Source: DATAGZ01 sp036263455
GTDB taxonomy: Bacteria > Pseudomonadota > Alphaproteobacteria > Dongiales > Dongiaceae
Assembly: GCA_036263455.1 (NCBI GenBank)
Contig: DATAGZ010000021.1
Location: 62,001 to 126,000, forward strand
Length of the DNA: 64,000 nucleotides
Direction of reading: 5' to 3'
The notes beneath the pieces are model-generated. The model did no database searches. It worked only from the letters and a program-made list of their open reading frames with translations, and was not told the origin of the DNA. Shown here in pieces: positions 33,280-42,304 of the stretch (the first letter of the stretch is position 1; every line of letters starts with the position of its first letter). The translations under genes and the position numbers were made by a program.

Positions 33280-34812
33280 ATGTTCAGATCGGTCGTCACC
33301 ATCGGCGGTTTGACTTTCGTCAGTCGCCTTCTCGGCTTCCTGCGCGAGATGATGTTCGCCGGTTTTTTAGGAACCGGCCCAGTCGCTGAGGCTTTCTTCG
33401 TGGCGCTCCGCCTCCCCAACCTTTTCCGCCAATTATTTGCCGAGGGGGCATTCAATACCGCCTTCGTTCCACTCTATGCAGGCAAGCTCGAGGAAGAGGG
33501 GAGCAATCAAGCCAACTTGTTTGCCGCGCGCACGCTGGGGGCTCTTGTGACCGCGCTGCTTATCCTGGCGGTGCTGGCCGAACTCTTCATGCCCGCAATC
33601 CTGCGGATCTTCGCGCCAGGTTTCCACGCCCAGCCGGAAAAATATTTCCTGGCCGTGCAATTGTGCCGCATCTCTTTTCCCTATCTGATCTTCATTTCCT
33701 TGACGGCCCTGCAGACCGGCATTCTCAATTCTCACCGCTACTTTGCCCAAGGCGCGCTGGCACCTGTCCTGCTCAATATCGTGCTGATCCTGGCCCTCTT
33801 GCTCTTTGCCGGCTCTTATCATGATCGGATCGGAACGGTGCTCGCCTGGGCCGTCACGGTCTCGGGCATTCTGCAAATGGGCTGGATGGCGCTTGCGTTG
33901 CATCGACGTGGCCTCACCCTCCCCCTCTCGCTGCGGCCTTGGGTTGCCGAGGTGCGCCTCCTGATGCGCCGCATGGTGCCCGGACTGATCACCGGGGGAG
34001 TGAACCAGATCAATCTGACCATTGCGACGGTTCTTGCCTCGCTGCAGAACGAGGCGGTGTCCTACCTCTATTATTCCGACCGGCTCTATCAGCTCCCGCT
34101 TGCGCTGATCGGGTCGGCGATCGGGGTCGCGCTCTTGCCCAATCTGACCCGCGATCTGCGCGCCAACCGCCATGAAGAAGCGCAGGTCCTTTTCAATCGG
34201 GCGCTGGGTTGGGGCGCAGTTTTCTCTTTGCCGGCCTGCTGCGGCCTGATCGGCGGCGCGCTGCCCCTCGTCACGCTCCTCTATCAGCACGGGAAATTCC
34301 TTCCCGAGGCCAGCCTGCATACGGCCTATTCCTTGACCGCGCTCGCGCTCGGTCTGCCAGCCTACGTGGCGAACAAGACGCTCTCGGCAGGCTTCCTGGC
34401 GCGGCAGGATACGCGCACGCCCTTCCACGCGGCGATGATCGCGGTCGCGACCGATCTCGGGGTGAGCCTGTCGCTCTTTCCCTTTTTCGGCTATGTTGGC
34501 GTGGCGCTGGGCACGGCCGCGGCGGCCTGGGTCAATACTGCCTTGCTGTGGATATGGCTGCGCCGGCGCGGGCATTTCGTGCCTGAAGCGGCCCTCTACC
34601 GGCGCGTCGGACTATCGTTCCTGTCCGCGCTGGTCATGGGGGGTACGATCTTCGCCTGTGCGCATCTGCCGATCAATTATCTGGCTTCGGTATCATGGCG
34701 GATCGCCGGATTGGGATTTTTCCTCGGCGTGGGGGCGATTGTCTATTTCGGCCTGCTCGTGGCGCTGGGCGGCGTGCGGCGGGACGAGATCGGCGCGCTA
34801 CGCTTTCGCTGA
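33280..34812 (+). CDS. murJ: lipid II flippase MurJ
   Basis: A 510-residue MviN/MurJ-family transporter that moves lipid-linked peptidoglycan precursor across the inner membrane. About 14 hydrophobic helices are visible. Conserved segments are TFVSRLLGFLREMMFAGFLG at the N-terminus, VALRLPNLFRQLFAEGAFN, FVPLYAG, YLYYSDRLYQLPLALIGSAI and NKTLSAGFLARQDTRTP. The start lies 22 bases after the aminopeptidase stop. The end overlaps the convergent HMG-CoA lyase gene by 15 bases. Confidence 0.96.
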   Translation: MFRSVVTIGGLTFVSRLLGFLREMMFAGFLGTGPVAEAFFVALRLPNLFRQLFAEGAFNTAFVPLYAGKLEEEGSNQANLFAARTLGALVTALLILAVLAELFMPAILRIFAPGFHAQPEKYFLAVQLCRISFPYLIFISLTALQTGILNSHRYFAQGALAPVLLNIVLILALLLFAGSYHDRIGTVLAWAVTVSGILQMGWMALALHRRGLTLPLSLRPWVAEVRLLMRRMVPGLITGGVNQINLTIATVLASLQNEAVSYLYYSDRLYQLPLALIGSAIGVALLPNLTRDLRANRHEEAQVLFNRALGWGAVFSLPACCGLIGGALPLVTLLYQHGKFLPEASLHTAYSLTALALGLPAYVANKTLSAGFLARQDTRTPFHAAMIAVATDLGVSLSLFPFFGYVGVALGTAAAAWVNTALLWIWLRRRGHFVPEAALYRRVGLSFLSALVMGGTIFACAHLPINYLASVSWRIAGLGFFLGVGAIVYFGLLVALGGVRRDEIGALRFR

Positions 34813-35718
34813 AACGCGCTTAACCCGGAAGGCCTGCGAGGCCTTGGATTGCGGGGTCCGCCCGAGTGCGTCGCAGATGAACCAGCCTGCCTCCAGCGCG
34901 GCCTCGAAATCGATATCCGTCGCGATATCCAGGCCGCGCAGGAGGAGCAAAACATCCTCGGTGGCGACATTGCCGCTTGCGCCCGGCGCGTAGGGACAGC
35001 CACCCAGACCGCCGATCGAGGAGTCGATGGTGGTGATACCCATCGCGAGGCCGGCGTGGAGATTGACCAGTGCCTGACCGTACGTATCGTGGAGATGCAG
35101 GGCAAGCGATTCCAGCGGCACCGTGCGCGTGACTTCTTCCACGAGCCGCCGCGTCTTGAGCGGCGTGCCGGTTCCGATCGTATCGCCCAGCGAAATTTCG
35201 GTACATCCGAGGTCCTGGAGTGCGGTCGCCACGCGCGCGACCGCGGCGGGTGCGATCTCACCCTCATAGGGACAGCCCATCACGCAGGACACGTAGCCGC
35301 GCAGGGCGACGCCGTGCGCACTGGCCAGTTCAGCCACCGGCGCGAAGCGCGCGATGCTCTCCTCGATCGAGCAATTGATGTTGCGTCGGGAAAAGCTCTC
35401 GCTCGCCGCGGCAAAGACCGCGATATCGCGCGCGCCCGCGGCAAGAGCTTCCTCCATGCCGCGGAGATTAGGGACTAGGACGGGATACCGCACGCCCGCG
35501 CGGCGTTCGATACCCGCGAGCACCGCCGCGCTATCGGCCATCTGCGGCACCCAGCGCGGCGAGACGAAGGCTCCCGCCTCGATCACCGGAAAGCCTGCAG
35601 CACTCAGCCTGTCGATCAGGGAGATCTTGATGTCGGTCTGAACAGAACGGGGCTCGTTTTGCAGGCCGTCGCGCGCACCCACCTCGACGATACGCACCCG
35701 TTGGGGAAAGTCAGCCAT
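34798..35718 (-). CDS. hydroxymethylglutaryl-CoA lyase
   Basis: Cleaves HMG-CoA to acetoacetate and acetyl-CoA, the last step of leucine degradation. The 306-residue TIM-barrel protein shows VGARDGLQNE at the start, GAFVSPRWVPQMAD, SCVMGCPYEG, ISLGDTIGTGTP, LHLHDTYGQALVN with the metal-binding His residues, and GGLGGCPYAPGASGN carrying the catalytic Cys. ATG 35718 overlaps the end of the carboxylase gene by 8 bases; a TTG nine bases upstream is possible. Last gene of the leftward leucine-catabolism operon. Confidence 0.95.
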   Translation of the reverse strand: MADFPQRVRIVEVGARDGLQNEPRSVQTDIKISLIDRLSAAGFPVIEAGAFVSPRWVPQMADSAAVLAGIERRAGVRYPVLVPNLRGMEEALAAGARDIAVFAAASESFSRRNINCSIEESIARFAPVAELASAHGVALRGYVSCVMGCPYEGEIAPAAVARVATALQDLGCTEISLGDTIGTGTPLKTRRLVEEVTRTVPLESLALHLHDTYGQALVNLHAGLAMGITTIDSSIGGLGGCPYAPGASGNVATEDVLLLLRGLDIATDIDFEAALEAGWFICDALGRTPQSKASQAFRVKRVSAKA

Positions 35719-37660
35719 CGGCTTCAATATGCAATAAAAGGGTGCCGTGGGCCACCTGGTCCCCTTCCTGCACGGTCAAGGCGCCAATTTTTCCAGCGCG
35801 GGTAGCCGTGACACGGTGTTCCATTTTCATGGCTTCGAGGATCAGGAGTGTCTCTCCCTCATCTATTTTTTTGCCGTTTTCCACCAGGAGCTGGACGATA
35901 CGGCCCGGCATGGGCGCCAGGACCTCTCCTCCCGCGACGCTGCCCGTCCGGCCGGACCGGGTGAGCGGCGGAAAGGGGCCGCGATAGCGGAGCATGGTGA
36001 TCTCGCCATCCAGCGCCACCCACCACAGATCCTCCCGATGGGCGATGGTGGCGCGTGCTGGCGCGCCATCGATCCTGAGCCCGCCGGGTTCCTCGAAGGC
36101 GAGGCGATAGGCACGCCCGGCAACGGCGCCACGCACAGGGTCACTGCCCAGCCCATCGAGCGTGACCGTGACCGCCTCGCCGTCAGGCCGGGCGAAGATC
36201 GCGGACAGCGGCTGGGCGCCACTCAAGCGCCAGCCGTCGCCGCGTGCCCATGGCCCCCCCTCTTGCACCGGGGCAATCGCCCAGGCGAGTGCGAGCAGCG
36301 CCCGGTCGGAAGGCGGGCGGTGCGGCATCGGGTGGGCGGCGATGAAAGAAGTCTCGACCGCGCCCCGAGCAAAATCTTCCGCATCGAGCAGGTGGGTGAG
36401 CAGCGCGCGGTTGGTCGTGACCCCCAGCACCACCATCTCGGCGAGGGCCGCGCTGGCCACCTCAATAGCCTGGGATCGCGACGGTGCCCAGGCGACAAGT
36501 TTGGCGAGGAGGGAATCGTAATGCGTTCCCACCCGGTCGCCCTGGCGGTAGCCGCTGTCGACGCGGACTGTCCCGGGCTCGCGCAGGACGAGAAGATCGC
36601 CGCTCGAAGGCAGGAACGTGGTCGGATCCTCGGCGCAAAGCCGCATTTCGATGGCATGGCCACGCGCGACAATCTCCTCCTGCCGCAAGGGGAGCTCCTC
36701 GCCCGTGGCGACCCGTAACTGCCATTCGACCAGATCGAGCCCAGTGATTGCCTCGGTCACGGGATGCTCGACTTGCAGGCGCGTGTTCATTTCCATGAAA
36801 TAGGGCCGATCGAGATCGCCGGAATCGAAGATGAACTCGACCGTCCCGGCATTCTCATAATGCACCGCGCGTGCCGCTTCGATGGCCGCCTGGGTAAGCC
36901 GGGCGCGCTGGGCATCGTTCAGCCCCGGCGCGGGCGATTCCTCGACTACCTTCTGATGACGGCGCTGAAGCGAACAGTCGCGCTCGAAGAGGTGGACCAA
37001 GTGGCCCTGGCGGTCGCCAAAAATCTGCACCTCGATATGGCGCGGGCGCGGCAGATATTTTTCCAGGAGCAGCCGGGCGTTTCCGAAGGCGGCCTGGGCC
37101 TCGCGCGCCGCGGCCGCCAAGCCTTCGGCCAGCTCCTCCGGACTGGCGACGATCCGCATGCCGCGTCCGCCACCGCCGAAGGCGGCCTTGATCAGGACCG
37201 GATAACCGATGTGCTCGGCCGCCTGTGCGAAGGCGGCGTAATCCTGGGCCGCGCCGTGATAGCCGGGCAGGATCGGCACGCCCGCTTTCTGCATGAGATC
37301 TTTGGCGGCGGATTTTGATCCCATCAGGCGGATCGTCTCCGCGCCCGGCCCAATGAAAGCCAGGCCTGCATTGGCGACCGCGGCGGCGAAATCCGCGTTT
37401 TCGGAGAGAAAGCCGTAGCCAGGATGAATCGCCTCGGCGCCGGTTGCGCGCGCGGCCTCGAGAATGCGGTCGATAACCAGATAGGACTGGCGCGGGTCGG
37501 AAGGGCCGAGCAGGACAGATTCGTCGAGCATCCGGACATGCAACGCGTGTCGGTCGGCCTCGGAATAGACCGCCACGGTGCGAATGCCCATGCGATGGGC
37601 GGTGCGGTGGATGCGGCAGGCAATCTCCCCGCGATTGGCGATGAGCAGCTTAGCGAACAT
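35711..37660 (-). CDS. mccA: methylcrotonoyl-CoA carboxylase, biotin-containing alpha subunit
   Basis: A 649-residue biotin carboxylase/biotin carrier subunit of an acyl-CoA carboxylase. N-terminal biotin carboxylase: KLLIANRGEIACRI, GYGFLSENADFA, the ATP-grasp loop AAFGGGGRGMRIV, ERDCSLQRRHQKVVEE and EMNTRLQVEHPVTE. After a linker domain the C-terminus carries the biotinylation motif EAMKMEH (Lys about 612). Context with the beta subunit, an enoyl-CoA hydratase and HMG-CoA lyase identifies the substrate as 3-methylcrotonyl-CoA rather than propionyl- or geranyl-CoA. It overlaps its upstream neighbour by 11 bases. Confidence 0.94.
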   Translation of the reverse strand: MFAKLLIANRGEIACRIHRTAHRMGIRTVAVYSEADRHALHVRMLDESVLLGPSDPRQSYLVIDRILEAARATGAEAIHPGYGFLSENADFAAAVANAGLAFIGPGAETIRLMGSKSAAKDLMQKAGVPILPGYHGAAQDYAAFAQAAEHIGYPVLIKAAFGGGGRGMRIVASPEELAEGLAAAAREAQAAFGNARLLLEKYLPRPRHIEVQIFGDRQGHLVHLFERDCSLQRRHQKVVEESPAPGLNDAQRARLTQAAIEAARAVHYENAGTVEFIFDSGDLDRPYFMEMNTRLQVEHPVTEAITGLDLVEWQLRVATGEELPLRQEEIVARGHAIEMRLCAEDPTTFLPSSGDLLVLREPGTVRVDSGYRQGDRVGTHYDSLLAKLVAWAPSRSQAIEVASAALAEMVVLGVTTNRALLTHLLDAEDFARGAVETSFIAAHPMPHRPPSDRALLALAWAIAPVQEGGPWARGDGWRLSGAQPLSAIFARPDGEAVTVTLDGLGSDPVRGAVAGRAYRLAFEEPGGLRIDGAPARATIAHREDLWWVALDGEITMLRYRGPFPPLTRSGRTGSVAGGEVLAPMPGRIVQLLVENGKKIDEGETLLILEAMKMEHRVTATRAGKIGALTVQEGDQVAHGTLLLHIEADG

Positions 37661-38426
37661 CGCGCCTCCAATGGGGCGGGCGCTTCTCCAGGAAAGCGGC
37701 GAGCCCCTCCTGTCCCTCCCGGCTCGCGCGCTGTGCAGCGATGCGCTCGACCGTCATTGCGCGCTCGCGCTCATCGATGGGGTCGAGTTCCGCGAGGAGT
37801 TTTTTAGCGGCGCGCATCGCCTCTGGGCCGTTGGCTAGCAGCTGTTCCGCTAGGGTGCTCGCGGCCACCTCGAGTTCGGCTTTAGGGTGAATCGCCTGGA
37901 TGAGTTGCCAGGCCAGGGCCTGCTCGGCGGAAAAGATCTCGGCGCTGAGGGCGAGCCGCTGGGCTAGTCTTGGCCCGAGCGCGCGCAGGAGATAGGGTGC
38001 AATCACCGAGGGAATGAGGCCGATGCGCACCTCGCTCAGGCAGAAGCGCGCCTCGGGCGCCGCCAAGGCGAAATCGCAGCACGCGACCAGGCCCAGCCCG
38101 CCGCCATAGGCTGGCCCTTGCACCAGGGCGATGCTTGGCATCGGCAGGGTGAAAAGCAGGTGCATGAGGCGAGCAAGCCGTCCCGCGTCGCGACGGTTCT
38201 CCTCCATCGAGAAGCGCGCCATCCGTTGCATCCAGGCGATATCACCGCCTGCGCAGAAGGATGCGCCGGTTGCGCGGAGCAGCAGGACACGCAGGGTGGG
38301 ATCGACAGCGACATCTTCGAGATGGCCGATCAGGGACTCGATGGTCTCCTCGTCGAAGGCATTATGCTTTTCGGGTCGGTCGAGAGTGAGGCGGGCGATC
38401 GGCCCACTTTTTTCCAGATGGATCAT
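37650..38426 (-). CDS. enoyl-CoA hydratase family (probable methylglutaconyl-CoA hydratase)
   Basis: A 258-residue crotonase-fold protein from ATG 38426, two bases after the carboxyltransferase stop. Key segments are LTLDRPEKHNAFDEETI, GASFCAGGDIAWM (oxyanion-hole AGGD), VQGPAYGGGLGLVACCDFAL (second oxyanion element and catalytic-region Glu/Gly) and SEVRIGLIPSVIAPYL. Hydrates 3-methylglutaconyl-CoA to HMG-CoA by context: it sits between the two methylcrotonoyl-CoA carboxylase subunit genes. The frame extends upstream to 38471 inside the previous gene and that part is rejected. Confidence 0.92.
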   Translation of the reverse strand: MIHLEKSGPIARLTLDRPEKHNAFDEETIESLIGHLEDVAVDPTLRVLLLRATGASFCAGGDIAWMQRMARFSMEENRRDAGRLARLMHLLFTLPMPSIALVQGPAYGGGLGLVACCDFALAAPEARFCLSEVRIGLIPSVIAPYLLRALGPRLAQRLALSAEIFSAEQALAWQLIQAIHPKAELEVAASTLAEQLLANGPEAMRAAKKLLAELDPIDERERAMTVERIAAQRASREGQEGLAAFLEKRPPHWRRDVR

Positions 38427-38427
38427 G

Positions 38428-40032
38428 CTAGGTCCGAAACAATCCAAAGTGCGTGCGCGGAATGGGCGCATTCATGGTGGCGGCGAGAGAAAGGCCCAGA
38501 ACCCGGCGCGACTGGCCGGGCGGGATGATTCCGTCGTCCCACAGGCGCGCCGTGGCATAATAGGGATTCCCCTGGCGCTCATACTGCGCGCGGATCGGCG
38601 CCTTGATGCGTTCCTCCTCCTCCGCGTCCCAGCTTTCGCCACGTGCCTGGGCGGTATCGGCGCGGATCCGGGCCAGGACACTTGCGGCCTGCTCACCCCC
38701 CATGACCGAGATGCGGGCATTCGGCCAGCTCCACAGGAAGCGCGGCGAATAGGCGCGACCACACATGCCGTAATTACCGGCACCGAAAGATCCGCCTATG
38801 ATCAGGGTGAGCTTGGGCACGGCGACGGTCGCGACCGCGCTGACCATCTTGGCCCCATCCTTGGCGATACCCTGGGCTTCGTATTTGGCGCCGACCATGA
38901 AGCCACTAATGTTTTGAAGGAAGAGAAGGGGAATGCGGCGCTGGCCGCAGAGCTGGATGAAATGCGTGGCCTTGAGCGCTGATTCCGAAAACAGGATGCC
39001 GTTATTGGCAATAATGCCCAAGGGAAAACCGTAGAGATGGGCGAAGCCGCAGACCACGCTCTCGCCATAATAATGCTTGAACTCCTCGAAGACGCTGCCA
39101 TCCACCAGCCGCGCGATGATCTCTCGCACTTCCATCGGTGTTCGCAAATCCGGCGGCACGATTCCGGCAATTTCCTCGGGATCGTAGAGCGGCTCCGTGA
39201 AGGATTGCGGCGCGATCGCCGGGCGGGACGGTCCTAACCCCGCGACGATCGCGCGACAACGCGCAAGGGCGTCGGCATCGTCCTCGGCCAGGTGATCGAC
39301 GACGCCCGAGCGGCGGGCATGCAGATCGCCCCCGCCCAGATCCTCGGCGCTGACGATCTCGCCGGTCGCCGCCTGGACAAGCGGCGGACCGCCGAGAAAA
39401 ATCGTACCCTGTTCGCGCACGATGATGCTCTCGTCGGCCATGGCGGGCACATAGGCGCCGCCCGCGGTGCACGAACCCATCACCACGGCAATCTGCGGGA
39501 TGGCCTGCGCCGACATGCGTGCCTGGTTGTAGAAGATGCGCCCGAAATGATCCCGATCGGGGAAGACCTCGTCCTGGTTGGGCAGATTGGCCCCGCCGCT
39601 ATCGACCAGATAGATGCAGGGTAGCCGGTTCTGCGCGGCGATTTCCTGGGCGCGCAGGTGCTTTTTGACGGTCAAGGGATAGTAGGTTCCGCCTTTCACC
39701 GTCGCGTCATTGGCGACGATCACGCATTCGCACCCCGAAACCCGGCCGATGCCGGTGATGATGCCGGCGGCGGGGACATCCTCCTCATAAACGCCCATGG
39801 CGGCAAAAGGCGACAATTCGAGGAACGGCGCGCCCGGATCGAGGAGGCGCTCGATCCGCTCGCGCGGCAGCAGCTTGCCCCGGTCGACATGCCGCGCGCG
39901 CGCGGCCTCGCCGCCTCCCGTCATAACCTGCGCATAACGGGTACGCCATTCGTCGAGCAGGCGCTGCATTGCCGCGCGATTGGCCGCAAATTGCGGGCTT
40001 TCGGTGCGCACCGCGGATTTCAAGACCGGCAT
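38428..40032 (-). CDS. mccB: methylcrotonoyl-CoA carboxylase, carboxyltransferase beta subunit
   Basis: A 534-residue carboxyltransferase. It opens with MPVLKSAVRTES and FAANRAAMQRLLDEWR, as MCC beta subunits do, and has GGGEAARARHVDRGKLLPRE, GTYYPLTVKKHLRAQEIA, YLVDSGGANLPNQDEVFPD, GSCTAGGAYVPAM, FHARRSGV-like DLHARRSGVVDHLAEDD and GSFGAGNYGMCGRAY. A GGGGGGA ribosome-binding site precedes ATG 40032, so I use this rather than the ATG 24 bases further up. First gene of the operon mccB-hydratase-mccA-HMG-CoA lyase; no isovaleryl-CoA dehydrogenase gene is present. Confidence 0.95.
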   Translation of the reverse strand: MPVLKSAVRTESPQFAANRAAMQRLLDEWRTRYAQVMTGGGEAARARHVDRGKLLPRERIERLLDPGAPFLELSPFAAMGVYEEDVPAAGIITGIGRVSGCECVIVANDATVKGGTYYPLTVKKHLRAQEIAAQNRLPCIYLVDSGGANLPNQDEVFPDRDHFGRIFYNQARMSAQAIPQIAVVMGSCTAGGAYVPAMADESIIVREQGTIFLGGPPLVQAATGEIVSAEDLGGGDLHARRSGVVDHLAEDDADALARCRAIVAGLGPSRPAIAPQSFTEPLYDPEEIAGIVPPDLRTPMEVREIIARLVDGSVFEEFKHYYGESVVCGFAHLYGFPLGIIANNGILFSESALKATHFIQLCGQRRIPLLFLQNISGFMVGAKYEAQGIAKDGAKMVSAVATVAVPKLTLIIGGSFGAGNYGMCGRAYSPRFLWSWPNARISVMGGEQAASVLARIRADTAQARGESWDAEEEERIKAPIRAQYERQGNPYYATARLWDDGIIPPGQSRRVLGLSLAATMNAPIPRTHFGLFRT

Positions 40033-40084
40033 TTTCCCCCCAACATCACCATACATTAATCGAATCCGGATTAACCTTCAATTT

Positions 40085-40133
40085 ACGGTCTCAGCTACCC
40101 TTTAACGTCAGTTTAGAGTTTTTGAGAGACCGT
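40085..40133. promoter_or_regulatory. inverted repeat in the divergent mccB/diguanylate cyclase promoter region
   Basis: ACGGTCTC at 40085-40092 is the exact reverse complement of GAGACCGT at 40126-40133, with 33 bases between. It lies in the 130-base gap between two divergent genes and could be an operator pair or part of a leader RNA. No regulator gene for the operon is nearby. Confidence 0.3.
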
Positions 40134-40162
40134 CGTCGAATCGTCAGTTTGGGAAGTTTCGC

Positions 40163-41380
40163 ATGCGTAGTCTTACGGAAATGACCTTGATGGATCAGAT
40201 GCGCATTACATCGCTCGAGATCGAACGTCGCAAGGAACTCTTCGATATCCGCGCCGAAGACGGCCAACGGCTGCAATATATGCAGGCGGGCATGGAAATG
40301 CACATGGACGAGATAATCGATGATTTCTACGCGCGCCAAACAGGCATGCCGGAAATATCGCTGATCATCGGCGACAACGAAACCCTGCGGCGGCTCAAGG
40401 TTTCGATGCGGTCTTACCTGCGCGATCTGTTTTCCGGAGTCTATGACGAGAATTATGTCGAAGGGCGGCTGCGCGTCGGCAAAGTCCATAAACGCATCGG
40501 GGTCACGCCTAAATTATACATGAGTGCGATGTGCATGCTTCAGGGCATCCTGGAAATATATATCGACAGGCTCCGCCCAGGCGATGGCCAGGCGGAAAAA
40601 AACGCGCTGCATAAGATGCTGCTCTTCGATTCGCAGCTCGTGTTCGAGACCTATATTTCGAGCCTGATGGCGGAGATCGAAGCCGGCAAGCAGCAGGTTG
40701 AGCGCTACGCCCAGGGCCTGGAAGAGCGGGTGCTGGAGCGGACCCAGCAGCTCGAGACGCTCTCCAAGACCGATTCCATCACCGGCCTGCTGAACCAGCG
40801 CGCGATGTGGGACATTTTGCGGCGCGACATCGCGCTCGCCAAGCGGAGCCATTCGACCTTCTCGGTCCTGTATTTCGATCTCAACGATTTCAAGCGTGCC
40901 AATGACTGGTTCGGACACCAGATCGGTGACCGCATTCTGGCTCAGGTCGGCAGCGCCATTCGCGCCTCGATTCGCGAGGTGGATGCGGCGTGCCGCTATG
41001 GTGGCGACGAATTTTGCATCGTCATGCCGGGGCTGATTCTGGAAGATATCGAAAAAATTGCGCTGCGCCTCATTCGCGCGGTGGGTAGTTACGAGCAATT
41101 CATTATTTATTTCAGCATGGGTGCCGCGCAATGGACCGAACAGCTCGACGCACAGACCATCATCGAACAGGCCGATAGTTCCATGTATGCCGCCAAGGCG
41201 GCGAGCCGCGATCATCCCGGTCACTGGCTGTCGAGCGGCGACATGCCGCGGCGCCTCATGCCGCCGCCGCGCCCCGTGACGCAGCAGACCGAGGCGCCGG
41301 TCGCTCGCCGGGACAAAAATCAGCCGGCCGTCTCCTCCTCCGATCCCGCCCGAAGCGTACCCCGCCGGCAATCGCCCTAG
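40163..41380 (+). CDS. globin-coupled diguanylate cyclase
   Basis: A 405-residue cyclic-di-GMP synthase with a sensor. Residues about 20-160 resemble the protoglobin fold of globin-coupled sensors, with the proximal-histidine segment VGKVHKRIGV (His 109) and a conserved YVEGRLR before it, suggesting heme-based oxygen or redox sensing. A coiled-coil linker (EERVLERTQQLETLSKTDSI) leads to the GGDEF domain: signature GGDEF at 280-284 and an intact inhibitory I-site R-x-x-D at about 271-274. The C-terminal 40 residues are Pro/Arg-rich and disordered. The gene is divergent from the mcc operon. Confidence 0.88.
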   Translation: MRSLTEMTLMDQMRITSLEIERRKELFDIRAEDGQRLQYMQAGMEMHMDEIIDDFYARQTGMPEISLIIGDNETLRRLKVSMRSYLRDLFSGVYDENYVEGRLRVGKVHKRIGVTPKLYMSAMCMLQGILEIYIDRLRPGDGQAEKNALHKMLLFDSQLVFETYISSLMAEIEAGKQQVERYAQGLEERVLERTQQLETLSKTDSITGLLNQRAMWDILRRDIALAKRSHSTFSVLYFDLNDFKRANDWFGHQIGDRILAQVGSAIRASIREVDAACRYGGDEFCIVMPGLILEDIEKIALRLIRAVGSYEQFIIYFSMGAAQWTEQLDAQTIIEQADSSMYAAKAASRDHPGHWLSSGDMPRRLMPPPRPVTQQTEAPVARRDKNQPAVSSSDPARSVPRRQSP

Positions 41381-41423
41381 CACCGCCAATACCGGTCCGA
41401 TGCGAGGCATGATAAGATAGGTC

Positions 41424-41828
41424 ATGATTCGCATCGGCAAGTGGACGATCCCCGCTCAGGACATTACCGAGCGCTTTATGCGCGCAAGCGGTCCAGGCGG
41501 ACAGAACGTCAATAAGGTCTCCACGGCGGTCGAGCTCCGCTGTCGTACCGGGTTCCTGCCCGAACTCGTCCGCGCGCGCCTTTCCTCTTTGAGGCGCCTC
41601 ACCGCCGAAGGCGATCTTCTTATTGTCGCGCAGCGGTTCCGGTCGCAGGAGCGAAACCGGCGCGATGCCTACGAACGTTTGGAACAGCTGCTCGACATGG
41701 CGGCACGCATCCCCAAGGCGCGGCGCGCCACGCGGCCGACGCGCGCCTCCCGGGAACGCCGGCTGCTCGGCAAGGCTCATGCCAGCGCACGCAAGCAAAA
41801 ACGCGCGCGGGTCACGGGCGAGGAATAG
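41424..41828 (+). CDS. arfB: ArfB-type peptidyl-tRNA hydrolase (ribosome rescue)
   Basis: A 134-residue release-factor-like protein that frees stalled ribosomes by hydrolysing peptidyl-tRNA. It has the catalytic GGQ in ASGPGGQNVNKVSTAVELR near residues 21-40 and the basic C-terminal tail (RRATRPTRASRERRLLGKAH and ARKQKRAR) that enters the mRNA channel. Domain 2/4 of ordinary release factors is missing, as expected for ArfB/YaeJ. It starts 43 bases after the cyclase gene; a VOC protein follows 16 bases later. Confidence 0.93.
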   Translation: MIRIGKWTIPAQDITERFMRASGPGGQNVNKVSTAVELRCRTGFLPELVRARLSSLRRLTAEGDLLIVAQRFRSQERNRRDAYERLEQLLDMAARIPKARRATRPTRASRERRLLGKAHASARKQKRARVTGEE

Positions 41829-41844
41829 GAAAGGATGAAATGAC

Positions 41845-42285
41845 ATGACACGCTATGCGCATACGATGCTTCGGATCGCCGATCCGGAGGCGACTATTCG
41901 TTTTTTTTACTTGATCGGCCTGAGGGAAACGCGCCGTATCGAAAATGAAAAGGGCAGATTTACGCTTATTTTTCTCGCCGGCGATGAAGACTACGCCGCG
42001 GCTATGGATCGCCGTGCGCCCGAGGTGGAGCTCACCTGGAATTGGGATCCTGAGCCCTATACCGGCGGCCGCAACTTCGGCCATCTGGCCTTTCGGGTTT
42101 CCGATATTTACGCGACCTGCGCGCGGCTGATGGCGGCAGGCGTCACCATTAATCGGCCGCCCCGCGATGGCCACATGGCTTTTGTGCGCACGCCGGACGG
42201 TATCTCCATCGAGCTCCTGCAGGAGGGGATGCATCTCGCGCCCGCCGAACCCTGGCAATCCATGCCGAATAGTGGGAGCTGGTAG
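41845..42285 (+). CDS. glyoxalase/VOC-fold protein, lactoylglutathione-lyase-like
   Basis: A 146-residue protein with the GloA-type layout: MLRIADPEATIRFFYLIGLR, a middle ELTWNWDPEPYTGGRNFGHLAFRV segment close to glyoxalase I (usual metal ligands H and E around ELTxN and GHLAF), and SPDGISIELLQ-like TPDGISIELLQEG at the end. Glyoxalase I isomerises the hemithioacetal of methylglyoxal and glutathione. The likely metal ligands are present, but some GloA-like VOC proteins have other substrates. Confidence 0.82.
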   Translation: MTRYAHTMLRIADPEATIRFFYLIGLRETRRIENEKGRFTLIFLAGDEDYAAAMDRRAPEVELTWNWDPEPYTGGRNFGHLAFRVSDIYATCARLMAAGVTINRPPRDGHMAFVRTPDGISIELLQEGMHLAPAEPWQSMPNSGSW

Positions 42286-42304
42286 GGTCTCCCACCGCGG
42301 TGCT

